Shown piece after piece: positions 1-11,024 of a DNA stretch of 64,000 nucleotides (the first letter of the stretch is position 1; each line of letters opens with the position of its first letter). Origin of the DNA: Mycoplasma testudineum (GTDB lineage: Bacteria; Bacillota_I; Bacilli_A; Mycoplasmatales; Metamycoplasmataceae); contig NZ_NNCE01000002.1 in assembly GCF_002245785.1 (NCBI RefSeq), forward strand, positions 105,342-169,341, given 5' to 3'. The notes under the pieces are model-generated. The model did no database searches. It saw only the letters and a list, made by a program, of their open reading frames with translations, and had not been told where the DNA came from. The position numbers and the translations under genes are program-made.

Positions 1-1
1 A

Positions 2-1720
2 TACGGAAAATTTATAACTATTTATATTGCAAATAAATCAGATTTACGTAACCATCTAGAAAATTTACATGAAATACTTCCGTTTTCGATATCTCCTTTG
101 ATTGTAAGCGATAAGCAATTTCGATTAGGTAGATGTTTTTATAGGTATGGTGATTTTGTTGAAAACAAAAAAAGAACTTTAACAAATGAAAATCCAGCCC
201 CTACTCTTGCAAATTATTTTTTTAAAAATAAATTTATAACTATACAAGGAAAAAAATATTTTTTTATAAGTGTCGTAAGTGAAAACAATTTCAGAGTCTT
301 AACTAAAGTTAAGGATATAGATAATAATTTTTTTATCGTAAAAATTGCCAAAAAATATGGTGATGAATTTTTAAATTTAAATTTTGACAAAATTATTGAA
401 ACAGAATTCAAAAATTTGAATAAGCTTTTTGAATTACAGATGATTAGAATTGAACCCATTTTAATTGAAAAATTCAATCATTATATTCTTTTGAAAGAAT
501 ACTACAATGGTATTGAATATAAAGATATTAGAGTGTTGCACGGTATCGATAATATTCAAATTGATAAACTTTATTTCGCGCAGATGTTGACAAATTTAAT
601 TGATGAAGTGTTGAAATATTGAAAAAAGGGAATTGCAATAAATGATTTAAAATTAATGAATTTTGTACTTGATGAAAAAAGCTCTAAATGAAATCTAGTT
701 GATTTTGAAACTTTATATTTTTTTGAAATAGAAAAGGAAATTGAATTATCAAATGAACTAAATAGAGACGTTAGATTCAAAGGTGTGGAACCAATTAAAA
801 AGGAAATAATGCAATTAGTTTATTCCATTTTAGATTATTGTGGAAATTTTAATAGATTACTACTTATCGACAATACAGGGGAAAAATCATTTTTTTTAGC
901 TTCTGAATATTTCAAGGCTCATAATATGAGTAAAATTTTTGAATATCTTAATATTTTAAAAAATGAATTAACAATTTCTTCACTTCTAAGTTTTTATAGT
1001 GAATTAAAAAAATTCCAGAATTCATTAACTGAAAATACTCGACTTAGTTTACTTGATAGATCAATATATTTCAATGGTTTTTTAGTTTTAGATAATTTCG
1101 AAAATTATTGTATGTCAATTAATTGTGAAAATAAATTTAATAAAAATTATACTTTAGTCGAAAATAGTTTTATTAAAGATGCAAAAAACTATATAAAACG
1201 CAAGAAACCATTTTACCGCTTTTTGCAAATTTCAATATCAAAGAAAAATATTGACACAAAAATAAAAGAAATTAAATCAGAATTAATGGAAATTCTTGTA
1301 TTTACAAATGAGTCTTTATATGTAAATAACGGAGATATTCTGAACCCTTCTATTGATGGTGGTTCAGCACTTTTGTTATTGATATTAATTGAAATACAAG
1401 GTATATTAAAATCTGATTATATAGTTGCAATTATCGAAACATTATCTTATGGTTTATTATCTTCAATTTTACAAAAAACATCTTTCGAAGAAGGAGTTAT
1501 TGGTTATTGTTATGCTCTTTTAAAAGCGACTGAATATTTAGAAAATGAGGAATACGTTCCAATGGTTGTAAAAATGTTAAGTTATTGAAGTTATAACATT
1601 AAAATAGTTGAAAAAAAATTATATATTGCTGATTATCCGAATTCATTTAGAGAAGTTTCTGATGAGGAATTTTCACTCTTTTTAAAAATTTTATCTAAGC
1701 TACCAATATTAATTTTATAG
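2..1720 (+). CDS. LanKC-like lanthipeptide synthetase (class III/IV), 5' end outside window
   Basis: Three-domain lanthionine synthetase that would phosphorylate, eliminate and cyclise Ser/Thr residues of a precursor peptide. The frame is open from base 2 to a TAG at 1718 (572 codons) if TGA is Trp (620-622, 1586-1588). The start lies left of the window. Seen: the lyase-domain hallmarks GKFITIY at the left edge and YRYG (140-151); a kinase domain with VKIAKK, the catalytic-loop Asp (644-646) and Asn (659-661) of DLKLMN, and VDFE in place of DFG (Asp 701-703); then a LanC-like segment with DGGSALLL and EEGVIGYCYALL. The LanC part is only about 150 residues against about 400 in the family, and the C-terminal Cys/Cys/His zinc triad is absent, so the protein is zinc-free, class III-like, or reduced. 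It converges on the likely precursor gene and stands before two exporter genes. The LanKC assignment rests on motif order and is fairly secure; activity is inferred. Confidence 0.82.
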
Positions 1721-1777
1721 CATTTCGTTTAAAAAAGTGTCCCACAGTGTTGCGACACTTTTTTAAACGAAATGCTA
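1718..1777. terminator. Perfect 24-bp inverted repeat, bidirectional terminator
   Basis: Bases 1718-1741 and 1754-1777 are exact reverse complements around a 12-base loop, and each arm carries a run of six A or T. The repeat would end transcription in both directions. Its first three bases are the TAG stop of the synthetase gene, and its last three are the TAG stop of the convergent peptide gene, so both genes end on identical sequence. Confidence 0.9.
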
Positions 1778-2050
1778 TAATGGTGTTCCGTTGAATTTAC
1801 TTGAATTTTTTGTTGTAAAATTTCTTAAATCTGATTCAGAACTACCTTTAGATTTAGAATTAACTGAACATTTTCAAGTAATTGTTATTCCGGCTGCGTT
1901 TTGTTGTTTATCATCGAACGCATTTTTTGCATTTAGATCTGCTTTTTTAAATGTAGATAAATCAACTTCATCATTGTATACAAATTTTATATTGTCTTCA
2001 TTTGAATCTAATTGTTTTAAAAATTCAAAAACTTTTTTCAAATTATCCAT
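1775..2050 (-). CDS. Candidate lanthipeptide precursor, 91 aa
   Basis: Short gene read leftward from ATG at 2050-2048 behind a strong AGGAGG ribosome-binding site, ending with TAG at 1777-1775. One in-frame TGA (Trp59) splits it under the standard code. The N-terminal half is charged and Cys-free (starts MDNLKKVFEFLKQLD, later DLSTFKKADLNAKNAF), as expected of a leader. The C-terminal ~38 residues are rich in Ser and Thr with a single Cys61 in TITWKCSV; Thr58-x-x-Cys61 could form one small methyllanthionine ring and many Ser/Thr remain for dehydration. FEFLKQL is weakly like the hydrophobic leader motif of class III peptides. It lies between the LanKC-like gene (convergent) and the exporter genes (divergent). 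No homologue is recognised; precursor status is inferred from size, composition and position. Confidence 0.65.
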
Positions 2051-2292
2051 ATTTCCTCCTTTCTAAATAGATATGTAAATTTTACAACATATATAATTCA
2101 AAAATTTTTTAAAAAATTTAATTATTTAAAACTGATTTTTTACTACTTTTTTAAGTATTGTAAAAAAATTAAAAATTTGATTGTTTTAAACATAAATTAA
2201 ATATTTTACATTCTAAAATTTTTTGAAAAATAAGGTCTAAATATATATTTTTTACTAAAATATTTAATTAAGTATATTTAAAGGAGGTAAAT
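2051..2292. promoter_or_regulatory. Divergent promoter region between peptide and exporter genes
   Basis: About 240 bases of very AT-rich sequence between two divergent starts. Each start has an exceptionally good ribosome-binding site: AAGGAGGT at 2280-2287 for the exporter and AGGAGG (minus strand) just before 2050 for the peptide. Several TATA-like boxes occur and none can be singled out. No gene is seen. Confidence 0.5.
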
Positions 2293-3888
2293 ATGAGACA
2301 TTTACTTAAAAACAAATTTTTATTTATATCAACAGTGAGTTTAAAGATTATCGCCTCTATTTCCGCCGTTGCTGTACTTTATATTTTTGGTAATTTATTT
2401 AATGAAATCATTGTAAATTCAAATCTTTTAACAGTTGAAAACCTTAAATCAAACTTTTTATCAACAGAATTATATTCATTCAGACTATTTTTATGGTTGT
2501 TTATTGGGTTAGGATTTGGCTCAATTGCTTTATTTATAATTTCTGCTAAATTAGTAAATTACAATATTAATATAGCTAATAATTCACTACTATTAACATT
2601 TACAAAGGACTTGGAATTTTCTAATTTGGATAAAAAAGAGTTAGCTAATTATAAATCAGCCTTTACTAATATTTCTGTTCACATTCATGAAAAAATATTT
2701 AAAGAATTTTACTTAGCTGTTTCATTTATAACATCAACAATTTCATCATTAGTTTTTATCGCGATTATCCAAATTCATTTTTTATGAATTAGTGTAATTA
2801 TTTTAATTGTGGTTACAGCAATTTCAATTTTTGCAGGACCGCTTCAAAATAAGGCATATCAAAACATTCAACAAAGTTCAACTAGGTATGTTGGTGACAC
2901 AAATTATTTATTTTTAAGTAAAGATGTTTTTACCTTCAATTCGAAATCAAACTTTTTTTCAAAACTGCTAAATAGAAGTTTTGAAAACTATAAATATAAA
3001 ATTTTAAAAGCAAATAGACAAATGACTTACTTTGGAATCATCTTGAATATTTTAATTGTTTTTGCTCAATCCTCATTTTTCGTAATTGCAGGTGTGATGT
3101 ATTTTAGCTTTACAAGTTTAAATATACAAGTCGGTTTAATTGTTGCAATTCTTGGTTATAGTGGAACATTAAGTGCTGCATTTTCAATGAGTCTTAATTC
3201 AGTTTTTACAGTCCTTGGTGCTTCAAAAATGTTGAATGCTTTCAAAGTTATTAAAAGAAAAACTGACGGTGCAAATATAGAAAAAATAAATTCCATTAAC
3301 ATTAAAAATTTTGAACTTAAATCTGGAGAAAATATCTTACAAAAAGACATTAATTTTTTAGTTAAAAATAATTCTAAAATTTTAATTTCAGGTCAAAGCG
3401 GAACAGGTAAAAGTTTTATGCTTGATCACTTAATTGGGATAACAAAAGTAGAAAATGATTTTATTTTTATCAACGATAAGCAAATTAATCAAATTGATTT
3501 AAATTCTTATTGAAAAAATATTACATATCTAAATCACGAACCTTATATATTTTCTGGTTCTGTTTTAAAAAATATTGTTTTAGATTCACAAATTGTTCAA
3601 ACTAAATTGAATAAAATTGTCGAATTGCTAGGACTAGAAAAAATAATTAATTCAGATTCAAAAAGTGCAAAATTTTCAGCTGGTGAAAAGCAAAAAATTG
3701 CGCTAGCAAGAGCTTTATATAGTCCTAAAGAACTTTGAATAGTTGATGAAGCACTTTCAAATATTGATGCATCAACTAGACATAAAATTCTAGATTTTTT
3801 ATTAAAACAAAACATTACTTTAATAGCAATTGAACACCATACAACAGAAGGAGAAAAATTATTATATGACAACGTTATTAAATTTTAA
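2293..3888 (+). CDS. ABC exporter half-transporter (first of pair)
   Basis: Membrane exporter subunit with fused ATPase, 531 aa, with in-frame TGA Trp codons at 2785 and 3511. The first ~300 residues hold hydrophobic membrane segments; the ATPase follows with Walker A GQSGTGKS (about residue 367), a divergent signature FSAGEK (about 462), Walker B LWIVDEALSNID and the H-loop IEHH. There is no N-terminal C39 peptidase domain, so it would not cleave a leader. ATG at 2293 has AAGGAGGT six bases upstream. The 3' end overlaps the next gene by 23 bases, so the two are translationally coupled and probably form a heterodimer. Next to a LanKC-like gene and a peptide gene, the likely cargo is the modified peptide; self-protection by export is another possibility. 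Confidence 0.85.
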
Positions 3889-5488
3889 TCGTCCGGTTAA
3901 TTATTACTTAAAAAAGTCTACTTTGGTTGCAATACTTTTAATAATTTCAGACATTGTTGGCACTGGATTTTTAATAGCCGGAGGATTTTACATTACAACA
4001 TTAATGAATATGTTAATAATTAATAATGCAAATCAATTTTATCTTGGTATACCTGTTTTAGCTGCAATCACTGTAGCAGCTATAATTGGTTTAACATCTA
4101 AAAATTATTTAGTTGCCGTTTTTGAGTTGAAAATTCAAAAAATTATGCGCCATGATTTAGTAGATTTTACAAATCATCTTTCTTATAATGACCAACAAAA
4201 AATAGGGCTTGAAATTTTGCACAATTGATTTAATTTAGATATTGAAAAACTATCTACAAATATAGTTAAAATATTCAACGCTTGAACAAATACATTAGTA
4301 AGTTTGATTGTCACATTTATTTTATTTGCAACATATCCTGATTCTAACATCCTTTTAGCTATTTTATTTGTGGTAGGTGTTTTAATAAATTTGTTTTTAC
4401 CACTATTACTAAAAAATCTAATTTCTAATAGAGAGTTAAATGTTAGTAAAACTCAAGATAAGTTTTCACAAATAGTAAGTGATTTTATAGATTCGCTAAG
4501 ATATTTAACACTAAATTTTTATGTTAAATATGCATCAGAAAAAATTTGTAATGCTATTTCAAATAGAAACAAATCATATAAAGATTTAAGTGATTCTAGA
4601 TCATATAAAAGTACAATTAATCAACTTAGTCAATTTCTATATGAATTAGCATTTTATATTTTAATTATTATTTTATTTTTATATAGGGATAATCTAAGTC
4701 CAGTAATAGCTTTGTCTAGTATTGCTATTATGGTAACAATTAGCGAAACATTTAAGCAAGCAATTGCTTCGACAGAACTTTTATCTGACAGTTTAGTTAA
4801 TTACAAATCAAATAAAAAAATTATTGATAAATGAAATACAGAATTTGAAAATATGATTTTAGATAATAATTTCGAATCATCTCAAATAATAAACTCAATT
4901 AAATTTATTAATTTTAGTTCTAAATTTATAAATTCATCATTAGCAAATCCAATATCATTCGAACTAAATAAAGACAATTCTAAATGTTTGATTTTAGGTA
5001 AAAATGGAAGTGGGAAGTCAACATTAATTAATACGATCCTGAAAATAAATACAGAATACGAAGGAACAATATTATTAAATGACAAGGATATAAAAAAATG
5101 ATCTCAAAAAGAAATTTTAGATTCTCTTGCATACACAAATAATATAAATAAAGTTTTTGAATTAACAATTGATGAAAATATATCACTAACTGAAAATGAT
5201 AAAGTTTCTTCAGAAATCAAAAAATCTGCATTAATAAATTTTGATGAACCAGCTTCAAACATATTGAATTTATCAACAGGTCAAAAGCAAAGAATTGATT
5301 TAGCTAGAAATTTCTTTAGAAATAAAAATTTCGGAATTTATGATGAAGCTTTATCTAATATAGATGAAAAACAAAGAAAAGAAATTGAATCAAGAATATT
5401 GGAAAATAATGACAAATTAGTTATGTTTATATCTCATAGTATTGATGAACAACAGCAAAATAAATTTAATAAAATTATTAAACTTTAA
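3866..5488 (+). CDS. ABC exporter half-transporter (second of pair)
   Basis: Partner of the preceding exporter subunit, 540 aa, several TGA Trp codons. About six hydrophobic segments (residues ~15-310) precede an ATPase with Walker A GKNGSGKS (about residue 378), signature LSTGQ (about 469), Walker B IYDEALSNID and H-loop ISHS. Start chosen at ATG 3866: AAGGAGAA lies 11 bases upstream inside the previous gene; an upstream in-frame ATG at 3830 lacks this site. The signature here is closer to consensus than in the first subunit, which fits an asymmetric heterodimer with one good and one weak ATP site. No peptidase domain. Confidence 0.85.
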
Positions 5489-5507
5489 TCAAAATTTATA
5501 TTTTATA

Positions 5508-5539
5508 AAAGGTCAGTTTACACTGATTTTTTATTTTTT
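5508..5539 (+). terminator. Terminator after exporter pair
   Basis: Stem TCAGT/ACTGA (5513-5526) with a four-base loop, followed by a long T-rich tract. It runs directly into the CIRCE-like element. Confidence 0.65.
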
Positions 5540-5566
5540 TTGGCATTTAAAAACTTTGAGTGCTAA
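5540..5566 (+). promoter_or_regulatory. CIRCE-like operator (degenerate left half)
   Basis: The right half GAGTGCTAA (5558-5566) is a perfect CIRCE half-site. Exactly nine bases upstream, TTGGCATTT (5540-5548) matches the left half TTAGCACTC at 6 of 9 positions. HrcA binding here would control the operon beginning at 5622 that includes hrcA itself. The damaged half predicts weaker repression than at dnaK. Confidence 0.7.
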
Positions 5567-5621
5567 ATCTAAACTTAACATATAATAATATTAGTATTTT
5601 CAACAATAAGGAGTATCTATT

Positions 5622-6884
5622 ATGAAAAAAAATGGAAAAAATATAATAAAAAATTCTAAATATATCGAACATGATAAAATCGAAAATTTCAAGTCACTAG
5701 ATGATTATACAAGTCAATTTGACAAGGATTCAAAATATGAAGATGCAGGATATGGTAGTCACGAATTCGACACATATAGTTCTAGCGAAGATTATCCATC
5801 TTTTGAAACCTCAGAAAAATATCCAATAGAAGATTATGCTCCAGAATTATTGGACCACGATTTTGATATTACAGCAACTCATCAAACTCATCAGCCTGTT
5901 TCAAAAACTGTGCCAAGCAGCAACTTTAATTTTGAGCCAAAGGAAAAATTTAAATTCCAAACTTTTGATCCGAATTTAAGACAAAAATATTCAACTCAAG
6001 AATTTTTAACACAGTCACAACCAATTCCAAGAGCAATGCAATTTACTCAAGAATTTGGTTATTCAAACAATCAAAATATAAACGCACCTCAAATTTACGA
6101 AACAACACAATACACAATTCCTGACAGTTTCGATTACAACAAATATCCTGTTGCTGCAAAAACCCCAAACAATCAGTATTATCTAAATTACTATAATCAA
6201 AACCAAAGACTTGACAATGTAAATTATGAATATCCTGAAATTGATAATTTTTCAGAACCAATTGGTGGTAATTTATTACCTTTAAATAACAACATTAATA
6301 GCACACAAAACTTACCAAGTATCGGCAATAATTCATATTACCAACCACAATATCAAAGTCAAAATAGTTATTATCCAGCTAAAGTAAATACAAGTGCTTA
6401 CCAATTTAGTACATATAACACAAATAGCTATACATTACCAACTCCAGTAGTAGAAAATTATGTCGATAATACAGAAATGGTTGACATTACAAATCTTCAT
6501 AATTATTCAAGTGGATACAATCAATTTGATTACTACAATAATCAAAAAAATCATACAAACACATTTAACAACTCTTATCAAAATACTAATTTATTACCTG
6601 CTAATAATCCTTATTTTTCTAATTCTCCTTATGGATCTAATGAATACGGACAAAATTATTATCAAACACCAGCTGTAAAGAATAAAAGTCAAACGGAACT
6701 TTCAAATTTAAGTGCTAGAAGTAGAGAAAGAATCAAAAATATTGAGTATTTATTGCAAACTAATTTAATATCAAAAATTCAGTTTGATAAAGCAAAAAAA
6801 CAAATTATTGAAAACGATAACAATTCTAAATTTAAAACAAGTGAACTTGGATTTGACAAATTTAACAAAAAAGTGACAAAGTAA
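5622..6884 (+). CDS. Prion-like Asn/Gln/Tyr-rich protein, SHOCT-like C-terminus
   Basis: A 420-aa protein of unknown function. Residues ~40-360 are low complexity and probably disordered: acidic with Tyr/Ser/Asp first, then dominated by Asn, Gln, Tyr, Ser and Pro, the composition of prion-like domains. It has no signal peptide or membrane segment, so it should be cytosolic. The C-terminus becomes ordered: residues ~369-398 (ERIKNIEYLLQ, then ISKIQFDKAKKQI) resemble the short SHOCT domain. It starts at ATG 5622 after AAGGAG and is the first gene of the CIRCE-controlled hrcA-grpE operon, with five bases to hrcA (TAA 6882, ATG 6891). That makes it a likely heat-shock protein: perhaps a chaperone client, condensate former or scaffold (inference only). 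Confidence 0.7.
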   Translation: MKKNGKNIIKNSKYIEHDKIENFKSLDDYTSQFDKDSKYEDAGYGSHEFDTYSSSEDYPSFETSEKYPIEDYAPELLDHDFDITATHQTHQPVSKTVPSSNFNFEPKEKFKFQTFDPNLRQKYSTQEFLTQSQPIPRAMQFTQEFGYSNNQNINAPQIYETTQYTIPDSFDYNKYPVAAKTPNNQYYLNYYNQNQRLDNVNYEYPEIDNFSEPIGGNLLPLNNNINSTQNLPSIGNNSYYQPQYQSQNSYYPAKVNTSAYQFSTYNTNSYTLPTPVVENYVDNTEMVDITNLHNYSSGYNQFDYYNNQKNHTNTFNNSYQNTNLLPANNPYFSNSPYGSNEYGQNYYQTPAVKNKSQTELSNLSARSRERIKNIEYLLQTNLISKIQFDKAKKQIIENDNNSKFKTSELGFDKFNKKVTK

Positions 6885-6890
6885 ATAAAT

Positions 6891-7913
6891 ATGAAAGACA
6901 TAAAACTAAACGAAAGACAGTTGACAATTTTTATGGACATTGTCAGATATTTTATGTCAACTGGTGAAGCATTAGGTTCATCAAGATTACTTGAAATTTC
7001 CAATTTGAAAGTTTCCCCAGCAACAGTTAGAAATATTATGGTTGAATTAGAAAAATTCAATTTAATTGAAAAATCTCATATTTCGGCCGGAAGAGTCCCT
7101 TCAAAATTGGGACTGCAATTTTATACACACAATTTAAACTATTCTGAAGATAAAGAATTACGAAGTCGTATGGAGCAAATTTTTAGTTCAAGAGATTTAT
7201 CAAATCAACAAACACTAGAAATTGCTTTGAAAACAATTTCAGATTCCATGGGGATAACTTTAATTGCCTCTGAAAAAAATTTAGACTTACAACTAGTATC
7301 ATTGCAACTTATCCCAGTAAGCACTAGCAGTGCTACAGTTATTATTTTAACAAGTGATGGCGAAGTCCAAAGTAATATTATTAATTTAGATCAAGATAAA
7401 ATAATTGAAAACATCAGTTTAAAAGATTTGAGTATTGTAATTAGAATTTTTAATGAAAGACTAAAAGGCGTTAAATTAAAAGATATTGTTTCTTATGCTG
7501 AAGCAATGCTTCCTATTTTAGAAGAGAGCATTCATCAAAAAGAAGCAATATTACGTAAAATTATTTCTAAAATTTTTACTCAATACAGCAACAGATATAC
7601 AAATAAAGTTTACGGTAGAGCCAACTTGATAAAAAGTGATCAACTAGATAAAGAAACTGTAATTGAAATATTAGAAATTATAGAAACTCGTTCAATTTGA
7701 GAAATGATTGATAATGATGATCCTGATGAAAAAATAAAAATTGATATTAGAGACAATAATACAAGTTTTTTGGCAACTAAAATTGAACATGAAAATGGAA
7801 AAAAAGAAATATCAGTTGTTGGTGATAATAGGATCGATTTAGCTAAAACTAAATGAGCTTTTGAACTACTATCAGAGTTAATGTCAAAATACAAAAATAA
7901 TAACACAGACTAA
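6891..7913 (+). CDS. hrcA: Heat-inducible repressor HrcA
   Basis: Transcriptional repressor of class I heat-shock genes; it binds CIRCE operators and needs chaperone help to stay folded. 340 aa, the usual length. The N-terminus has the winged-helix pattern (LNERQLTIFMDIV, then LEISNLKVSPATVRNIM and SAGRVPSKLG). Two TGA codons near the 3' end are Trp; the true stop is TAA 7911-7913. It is cotranscribed with the prion-like gene upstream and grpE downstream (start 12 bases after the stop). CIRCE-type sites at 5540 and 8862 imply autoregulation and control of dnaK. Confidence 0.95.
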
Positions 7914-7924
7914 AGGAGTTAATT

Positions 7925-8815
7925 ATGGAAACTTATTCAAAAGGTGACAAAATCTTAGTGGATGTATCAGCATTTAATGGAGAAGATGTAATTAAAAAGT
8001 GAGAAAGAACTAATATGGTTCTTGAGTTAGGTGAAAATCAATATATTGATGGTTTTGATGATTTAATAATTGGAAAAGAAAAAATGGAATATTATTCCCT
8101 TAAAATGGATTATTTAGATAAAAAAACTGAAGAAGTTCAGGAAATTACTTTTGAAGTTCATAATAAAATTGATCGACTAGAAGAATTCATTGATGTTCAA
8201 TCTGAATCTGAAAAAAAAGAGTCTAAAAAAGATAATAAATGAAAACAGAAGTACAAAGATGAACTAAAAAAGGTTAAAGATCTTGAAGAAAAAAATTCCA
8301 AATTACAAGAAAAATTAGATTTAAATTTAAAACTACAAGAAATTCAATTAAAAAGCTTTGAATCAAAAGCAAAAACAGTAATTGAAGAACGAGTTAGTGC
8401 TGAAAAATCAATAATGGAACAACATATTTCTGAAGCGAAGAAATATTCAGCTCAAAAAATGTTAGAAGATGCTTTACCAATAATACATAATATTGAAAAA
8501 GCTATTTCATACGCAAATAAAAGTGAAAACCAAGAAGTAAAGAATTATGTTATTGGTTTTTCACATTTATTAAATCAACTTGAACGAGTTTTTGAAGATC
8601 ATAATATTATTAAAATTAGTCCTATTGAAGGCGATTTATATGACCCTGAAAAGCACGACATTTTAGAAACAGTAATTGATTTAGAATCCGAAAATGATAC
8701 AGTTAAAGAAGCAACAAGCTCAGGTTTCATGCTTCATGACAGAATTATTATTCCTTCAAAAGTAAGAGTAGTAAAAAATCCTGAAAAACTGAAAGTGAAG
8801 ATGTTGAGGAAATAA
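7925..8815 (+). CDS. grpE: GrpE nucleotide exchange factor with N-terminal FKBP-like domain
   Basis: Co-chaperone that exchanges ADP for ATP on DnaK. 296 aa, about 80-100 longer than usual. The GrpE part is the C-terminal ~200 residues: a long coiled coil (about 95-165), then the conserved DALPIIHNIEKAI and the beta domain with SSGFMLHDRIIIPSKV. The extra N-terminus (about 1-85) follows the trigger-factor/FKBP prolyl-isomerase pattern KGDKILVDVSAFNGE ... LELGENQYIDGFDDLIIG ... EITFEV. Start ATG 7925 behind AAAGGAG. A TGA Trp at 8000 and another at 8240 split the frame under the standard code. The fusion would tether an isomerase-like or peptide-binding module to the DnaK cycle; whether it is catalytic is unknown. 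Confidence 0.92.
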
Positions 8816-8832
8816 CAGAATAATTTCTAATT

Positions 8833-8861
8833 AAATGGTTAAGCCATTTTTTTTATTTTTT
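8833..8861 (+). terminator. Terminator after grpE
   Basis: Stem AAATGG/CCATTT (8833-8849) with a five-base loop and a long T tract; it separates grpE from the separately promoted dnaK. Confidence 0.75.
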
Positions 8862-8888
8862 TTAGCACTTGAACTAAATGAGTGCTAA
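8862..8888 (+). promoter_or_regulatory. CIRCE operator of dnaK
   Basis: TTAGCACTT, nine bases, GAGTGCTAA: 17 of 18 positions fit the CIRCE consensus. It lies about 50 bases before the dnaK start, so HrcA should repress dnaK directly. Confidence 0.93.
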
Positions 8889-8912
8889 AATACTATTAAT
8901 ACAAATCTTTAA

Positions 8913-10736
<1,824 letters not shown>

Positions 10737-10752
10737 ATCAATAGAATTATTC

Positions 10753-10776
10753 AAAAAACGCCCAGCGCGTTTTTTT
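10753..10776 (+). terminator. Terminator after dnaK
   Basis: A-run plus ACGC (to 10761) pairs with GCGT plus T-run (10767-10776) around a five-base loop: a compact intrinsic terminator. Confidence 0.85.
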
Positions 10777-10898
10777 CATTTTACATTAGTTTATTAATTA
10801 AATTAAGGTTTAAAAGATCAAAACATGCACATAAAAAAATTTAAAAAAAATTTAATCTTTTTTTACACGTATGTTGATTTTAGTGTAATATATATATC

Positions 10899-10998
10899 AA
10901 GTGGTCATAGCACAATGTATACCTGATACCATTCCGAACTCAGTAGTCAAGCATTGTTGCGCCGAAGATACCTGAAAAGGGAAAATAGGTCGCCGCTT
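10899..10998 (+). rRNA. rrf: 5S ribosomal RNA
   Basis: About 100 bases, far richer in G+C than the surroundings. Recognised by CCATTCCGAACTCAG, GCGCCGAAGATA and GGGAAAATAGG, and by the terminal helix AAGTGG (10899-10904) pairing with CCGCTT (10993-10998). T runs follow at once and whiA starts 26 bases downstream. An A/T box (TAATATATATAT, about 10886-10897) sits just upstream. The gene is not linked to 16S or 23S rRNA, as in many mycoplasmas. Ends are uncertain by a few bases. Confidence 0.92.
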
Positions 10999-11024
10999 TT
11001 TTTATTTCTTTTTTTGGAGTAACA

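Noticed and set aside
1791..2066. Plus-strand 91-codon open frame
   Set aside because: It is the shadow of the minus-strand peptide gene, which has a strong ribosome-binding site; the plus frame has no such site and an implausible Cys/Phe/Ser-rich product.
3830..3865. Earlier start for the second exporter gene
   Set aside because: ATG 3866 has AAGGAGAA at a usable distance; the earlier ATG has none and would deepen the overlap.
6460..6678. Ile/Thr-rich open frame inside the prion-like gene
   Set aside because: Out-of-frame shadow of the repetitive AAT/CAA-rich coding sequence; no start signals.
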